DNA of 16,252 nucleotides from Acidobacteriota bacterium (lineage in GTDB: Bacteria > Acidobacteriota > Aminicenantia > Aminicenantales > Aminicenantaceae). Positions within the stretch are counted from its first letter, which is position 1. Each line of letters starts with the position of its first letter. Under the pieces are notes generated by a model, which had not been told where the DNA came from, searched no databases, and was given only the letters and a program-made list of their open reading frames with translations. Shown here in pieces: positions 13,206 to 16,252 of the stretch. The DNA lies in the NCBI GenBank assembly GCA_030609975.1, contig JAUWSR010000042.1, positions 1 to 16,252 of the forward strand. Reading direction: 5' to 3'. Both the position numbers and the translations under genes were made by a program.

Positions 13206-13867
13206 TGCTGCTGTTTGCTTTTTTCACCTGGCTGACTTTGGCAACGCTGTTTGTGATCCTCCCCCGTCATTATTACCAGCATCTGCCCATGCAGAGTGAG
13301 GATCAGAGGGATCGACCGGAAACCGGATCGATGTCGGCCTATTTCCGCTGGTTATTGAATTGTGTCCCCGGTTGCTTTCAGAATAAACCTTGGAAGCGCG
13401 GTCTTAAGGTATTCCGAGATCTATGTGTCACACCCTATTCTCCCCAGGAAAAATGGATACACATCGGCCTCAGCCTGAGTTTTCTGTATCTGGCCCTGAG
13501 TGGTTTTTTCTTTGCCGCCATTCTCATTCGCAGCCTTACCGGTCTGCTTTTGGTTCTGCATATGATTCTGGGAGGGATTTTCGGGCTGGGCTTGGCTTTG
13601 ACAGTATTGCTCCGGGCCAAAGAATATCCTGTAGCCGAGAATTGGCCGGATCCGCACGAACACCGTTGGGAAACGATCTGTTTTTGGATATTTGCCGTGT
13701 CTGGATTTGTGCTGGTGTTGACGGCGCTTTTGATGATGCTTCCCTTGTGGGATCTCATCGGACACCTGAATACAGTCATGGTGCACCGTCTGGCTGCATT
13801 ATCGGCATTGCTTTCTGCCATCGCTTTTGTGTATTTTAAATGGTATCGAATGCGTGAAGCAAAATGA
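13205..13867 (+). CDS. Cytochrome b-like integral membrane protein
   Basis: A 220-residue protein starting at ATG 13205, inside the TGATG overlap with the cytochrome c gene; an upstream extension to 13118 would run through the cytochrome's membrane helix and is a shadow. Five hydrophobic helices are visible: 2-20, 85-106, 111-136, 156-180 and 193-213. Histidines at the helix ends or within helices (H86 in WIHIGL, H119 in VLHMIL, H187, and H194 in MVHRLA) could ligate b-type hemes, as in the di-heme cytochrome b subunits of formate dehydrogenase and hydrogenase. It is likely the quinone-side partner of the heptaheme protein. Exact family is uncertain because the histidine spacing was judged by eye. 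Confidence 0.7.
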   Translation: MLLFAFFTWLTLATLFVILPRHYYQHLPMQSEDQRDRPETGSMSAYFRWLLNCVPGCFQNKPWKRGLKVFRDLCVTPYSPQEKWIHIGLSLSFLYLALSGFFFAAILIRSLTGLLLVLHMILGGIFGLGLALTVLLRAKEYPVAENWPDPHEHRWETICFWIFAVSGFVLVLTALLMMLPLWDLIGHLNTVMVHRLAALSALLSAIAFVYFKWYRMREAK

Positions 13868-14766
13868 AAAAGAGTTCAGACCAGTCTCGCCTGCGTTTCA
13901 GCCATCAAGCCATGGGAACGACTTTCGAACTGATGATGGCCGGAGAGAAAGAGGATTATGCCCAGCAGGTCTCCCGTGCTGTCTTTGATCAGATCGATCG
14001 TCTGGAAACCCTGTTCAGTCGATTCAATCCCTGCAGCGAGATCGGACAGATCAATAAACTCTTTCCCGGAGAATCCGTGCGCGTGGGCATTGAAGTGTTT
14101 GAATGTCTACAGTTGGCTCAATATATCCGTGCACAGACCAAGGCTGCCTTTGATGTCAACTATGCCTCGGGCAAGGTTTCCCGCCAGACTCCGACGGCTT
14201 TTATACTTGAACAGGTGAGGGAAGGTTTTTTGGTGAGGATCCCCGAAGGACAAAAAGCCGGTTCTCTGGGCGGGATCGAACTCGACCTAGGGGGGATCGG
14301 CAAGGGGTATGCTCTCGACAAATCCATCGAGATTTTGGTCGAGTGGGAGGTGAAACGGGCTCTGCTGCATGCCGGCACCAGTACAGCTTATGCCATGGGA
14401 GCTCCTCCCGAGGCTAAGCAGGTAGATGAAGGGTGGCCGGTCGGTATCGGAGGGGTTTGGAAGTGCGCTCAAGCACCACGTAAATACAACCTGAGGGGCC
14501 GTGCCCTGAGTGGTTCCGGAACCGAGGTCAAGGGAGAACATGTCATCAATCCCCGGAGTTTTTTACCCGCCAAAGGACACCGGGCAGCTTGGGTGTCGCA
14601 TCCCTCTGCTGCCGTAGCCGATGCCCTGTCCACGGCCTTTATGGTGATGAAGACCAAGGAGGTCGAAGAATTCTGCAGCCGGTTCTCCGAGGTGTGGAGC
14701 CTTGTGATCCTGGATGAAAAAAGGTGTAAGATATTTAATCCCAACCTCGCGCAGACCGAGCCTTGA
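13864..14766 (+). CDS. apbE: FAD:protein FMN transferase (ApbE family)
   Basis: A 300-residue protein overlapping the preceding stop (ATGA). ApbE moves FMN from FAD to a threonine or serine of an extracytoplasmic target. The family motifs are present in order: MGTTFE (17-22), SRFNPCSEIGQIN (52-64), DLGGIGKGYALD (141-152), LHAGTSTAYAMG (168-179), HVINPRS (226-232) and ADALSTAFMV (252-261), the last supplying the metal-binding aspartate. No signal peptide is seen, although many ApbE proteins are exported. No neighbour shows an FMN-binding domain with the usual D-x-x-S/T-G/S-A-T acceptor motif, so its target is either elsewhere or unconventional. Its place between the cytochromes and the discoidin-like gene argues that flavinylation belongs to this electron-transfer module. 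Confidence 0.92.
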   Translation: MKKSSDQSRLRFSHQAMGTTFELMMAGEKEDYAQQVSRAVFDQIDRLETLFSRFNPCSEIGQINKLFPGESVRVGIEVFECLQLAQYIRAQTKAAFDVNYASGKVSRQTPTAFILEQVREGFLVRIPEGQKAGSLGGIELDLGGIGKGYALDKSIEILVEWEVKRALLHAGTSTAYAMGAPPEAKQVDEGWPVGIGGVWKCAQAPRKYNLRGRALSGSGTEVKGEHVINPRSFLPAKGHRAAWVSHPSAAVADALSTAFMVMKTKEVEEFCSRFSEVWSLVILDEKRCKIFNPNLAQTEP

Positions 14767-14783
14767 GGATGAGGAGATAGACC

Positions 14784-15473
14784 ATGCTTAGAAAATCACT
14801 CTTATTCACACTGACAACATTATTGCTTCTGTTGAATATACAGATGACGGCGGATCCCGGACCGACTTTCCAGGAAGAAAAAGTCGTCCTGGAGCTCGAA
14901 CTTCCCAAACCTATGTTTGTAGGGACTCCGCGCAACATCCGCAGCGCCAACCTGGAGAGGGTCACTGGGAAAAAACGTAGGCCTTTTTATGTGCCTGACG
15001 GCACCACCCTCCTCTCCCCGGAGAAGCCGGTGGCGGCCAGCGATATGGAGCCCATCATCGGTGAAGTGGAATTTGTCGTCGATGGTGAGAAATCCGGTGA
15101 AGATGGGTACTACGTTGAATTCGGACCCGGTGTGCAGTGGGTTCAAATAGACTTGGAAGGTACATTTGATCTGCACGCCATCCTAGTGTGGCATTTTCAC
15201 CGCCAGGCACGTGTCTACCGGGATGTGATCGTTCAGGTTTCCGAGGACCCGGACTTCATCAATGGGGTTAAAACCGTTTTTAACAACGACCATGACAATT
15301 CCGCCGGATTGGGGGTCGGCCGGGATAAGGAGTATATCGAGGTCAACGAGGGCCGTTTGATCGATCCCAAAGGGATCAAAGGCCGCTTCGTCCGTCTTTA
15401 CAGCCAGGGCAACACCTCGAACGATATGAACCATTATGTGGAGGTTGAGGTTTACGGCACGCCTTCCAAATGA
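14784..15473 (+). CDS. Secreted discoidin (F5/8 type C)-like protein
   Basis: A 229-residue protein with GAGGAG at 14771-14776 before the ATG and a signal peptide (MLRKSLLF..., cleavage near MTA-DPG). The N-terminal part contains LELPKPMFVGTPRNI, then a proline-rich linker. Residues about 80-226 form a galactose-binding-like beta-sandwich: VQWVQIDLEGTFDLHAILVW, VYRDVIVQVSEDPDF, GRFVRLYSQGNTSNDMNHY and VEVEVYG. Such domains bind carbohydrates or other surface ligands. The stretch NNDHDNSAGLG is a likely binding or metal loop. Placed 17 bases after apbE and overlapping the next gene by ATGA, it could be a substrate-binding accessory to the exported oxidoreductase. That link is inference. Confidence 0.8.
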   Translation: MLRKSLLFTLTTLLLLLNIQMTADPGPTFQEEKVVLELELPKPMFVGTPRNIRSANLERVTGKKRRPFYVPDGTTLLSPEKPVAASDMEPIIGEVEFVVDGEKSGEDGYYVEFGPGVQWVQIDLEGTFDLHAILVWHFHRQARVYRDVIVQVSEDPDFINGVKTVFNNDHDNSAGLGVGRDKEYIEVNEGRLIDPKGIKGRFVRLYSQGNTSNDMNHYVEVEVYGTPSK

Positions 15474-16252
15474 ATAAAAAGGCCTTTGCCTGGCTTTTCC
15501 TAACCATCTTCTGCGGCGCTCTTCTCTTTCGGATAGCGGCGCTCGATCTGCGTCCCATGCATCACGATGAGGCCAATCAGGCCGTTAAATTCGGGATTTT
15601 GCTGGAAAAGGGAGAATATCGTTATGACCGGCTGGACCATCACGGACCCAGCCTCTACTACCTGACGCTTCCTTTTGCATGGCTGGCATCCAGCCGGACT
15701 CTGGCCTCGCTGGACGAAACCATCTTACGGTTGGTACCTGCGTTTTTTGGTGTGGGGCTGGTTTTACTGCTGCTGCTGGTCCAGGATGGGCTGAGCCGTT
15801 TGGCTCTGATCTTCTCTTCGGTCTTTATCGCTCTTTCGCCGGTCGTGGTCTTCTACAGCCGCTTCTACATCCAGGAAAGCCTTCTGCTTTTTTTTCTGTT
15901 GGGCCTTATCGTTTCCGGATGGCGCTACCTCTGCAGCCGGAAGCCCGGATGGGCGGCTGCGGCAGGATTTTTTGCGGGTTTAATGTATGCTACCAAGGAA
16001 ACTTCGTTGATCCTATTTGCAGCGATCGCTGGCGCTCTGGGCTTGACTTGGTTCTTAGGGAGAAGAAACGAATCCTCCCAGGCGATTTTTAGGCCGATCC
16101 CATTCTCCCATCTCGGGATATTTATGGGGCTCTGTGTTCTGGTTGCCGTCCTGCTTTTTTCCTCCTTTTTTCAGAATCTGAATGGACCGTTGGATTCCGT
16201 CCTTTCTTTCAAGACTTACTTCGAACGGGCCGGAGAAGCCGGCTGGCATTCC
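15470..16252 (+). CDS. Agl23/TIGR03663-like GT-C glycosyltransferase (3' end outside window)
   Basis: The frame is open from ATG 15470, which overlaps the previous stop (ATGA), to the end of the window (261 codons, no stop). After an N-terminal membrane helix (about 7-25) comes RPMHHDEANQAVKFG (28-42) with the acidic DE pair typical of the first outer loop of GT-C enzymes, then DHHGPSLYYLTLP (56-68). Further motifs are VVVFYSRFYIQES (125-137) and LMYATKETS (171-179), followed by more membrane helices. These match the Agl23/TIGR03663 family, described as flippase-activity associated and related to glycosyltransferase family 39. It probably uses a lipid-linked sugar outside the membrane. Its role next to the redox genes is unclear. 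Confidence 0.85.
   Translation, partial: MNKKAFAWLFLTIFCGALLFRIAALDLRPMHHDEANQAVKFGILLEKGEYRYDRLDHHGPSLYYLTLPFAWLASSRTLASLDETILRLVPAFFGVGLVLLLLLVQDGLSRLALIFSSVFIALSPVVVFYSRFYIQESLLLFFLLGLIVSGWRYLCSRKPGWAAAAGFFAGLMYATKETSLILFAAIAGALGLTWFLGRRNESSQAIFRPIPFSHLGIFMGLCVLVAVLLFSSFFQNLNGPLDSVLSFKTYFERAGEAGWHS

Noticed and set aside
1..16252. CRISPR array, tRNA, rRNA or insertion sequence
   Set aside because: I saw no regularly spaced direct repeats, no cloverleaf-like or rRNA-like stretch and no transposase motif. The repeats present are few and irregularly spaced.

Overview
The window is bacterial DNA with genes read almost entirely from the + strand. Its gene families point to a poorly cultured lineage such as Candidatus Aminicenantota, with Acidobacteriota or a planctomycete-like group as alternatives. 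The families are a VWFA-related secreted protein, 6-bladed beta-propeller fragments, Tat-exported Gfo/Idh/MocA oxidoreductases, a HEAT-repeat protein, a multiheme cytochrome c with ApbE, and an Agl23-type GT-C glycosyltransferase. This taxonomic call is inference from family content only; there is no rRNA or other marker gene here.

Layout. (1) 1-1952 is a decaying array in which pieces of 6-bladed beta-propeller genes alternate with pieces of VWFA-related genes: propeller tail, VWFA tail, propeller tail, then one intact VWFA gene. Short shared repeats sit at the joints. (2) 1953-3365 is an AT-rich stretch holding a stand-alone self-inhibited Fic AMP-transferase with a C-terminal winged helix. 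Its predicted promoter is bracketed by two palindromes of the same 8-11-8 design. (3) 3366-3644 is intergenic and holds a REP-like palindrome and a good promoter. (4) 3645-6970 is a two-gene unit: a Tat-exported Gfo/Idh/MocA oxidoreductase and a secreted HEAT-repeat protein. (5) 6971-7242 is a self-complementary intergenic region ending in a promoter. (6) 7243 to the end of the window is one long set of tightly packed genes: cytosolic Gfo/Idh/MocA oxidoreductase, sugar phosphate isomerase/epimerase-like TIM barrel, Tat-exported Gfo/Idh/MocA oxidoreductase, heptaheme membrane-anchored cytochrome c, cytochrome-b-like membrane protein, ApbE flavin transferase, secreted discoidin-like protein, and the start of an Agl23-family GT-C glycosyltransferase.

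How they may work together. The pair of NAD(P)-type sugar oxidoreductase and isomerase-like TIM barrel resembles the keto-glycoside chemistry known from E. coli YcjS/YcjR and the Dgp C-glycoside systems. What stands out is that the exported Gfo/Idh/MocA gene is only 2 bases from a heptaheme cytochrome gene, which in turn overlaps a b-type membrane protein and ApbE. This suggests, as inference only, an extracytoplasmic sugar-oxidation step coupled to membrane electron transfer. This module is the best candidate in the window for an undescribed system.
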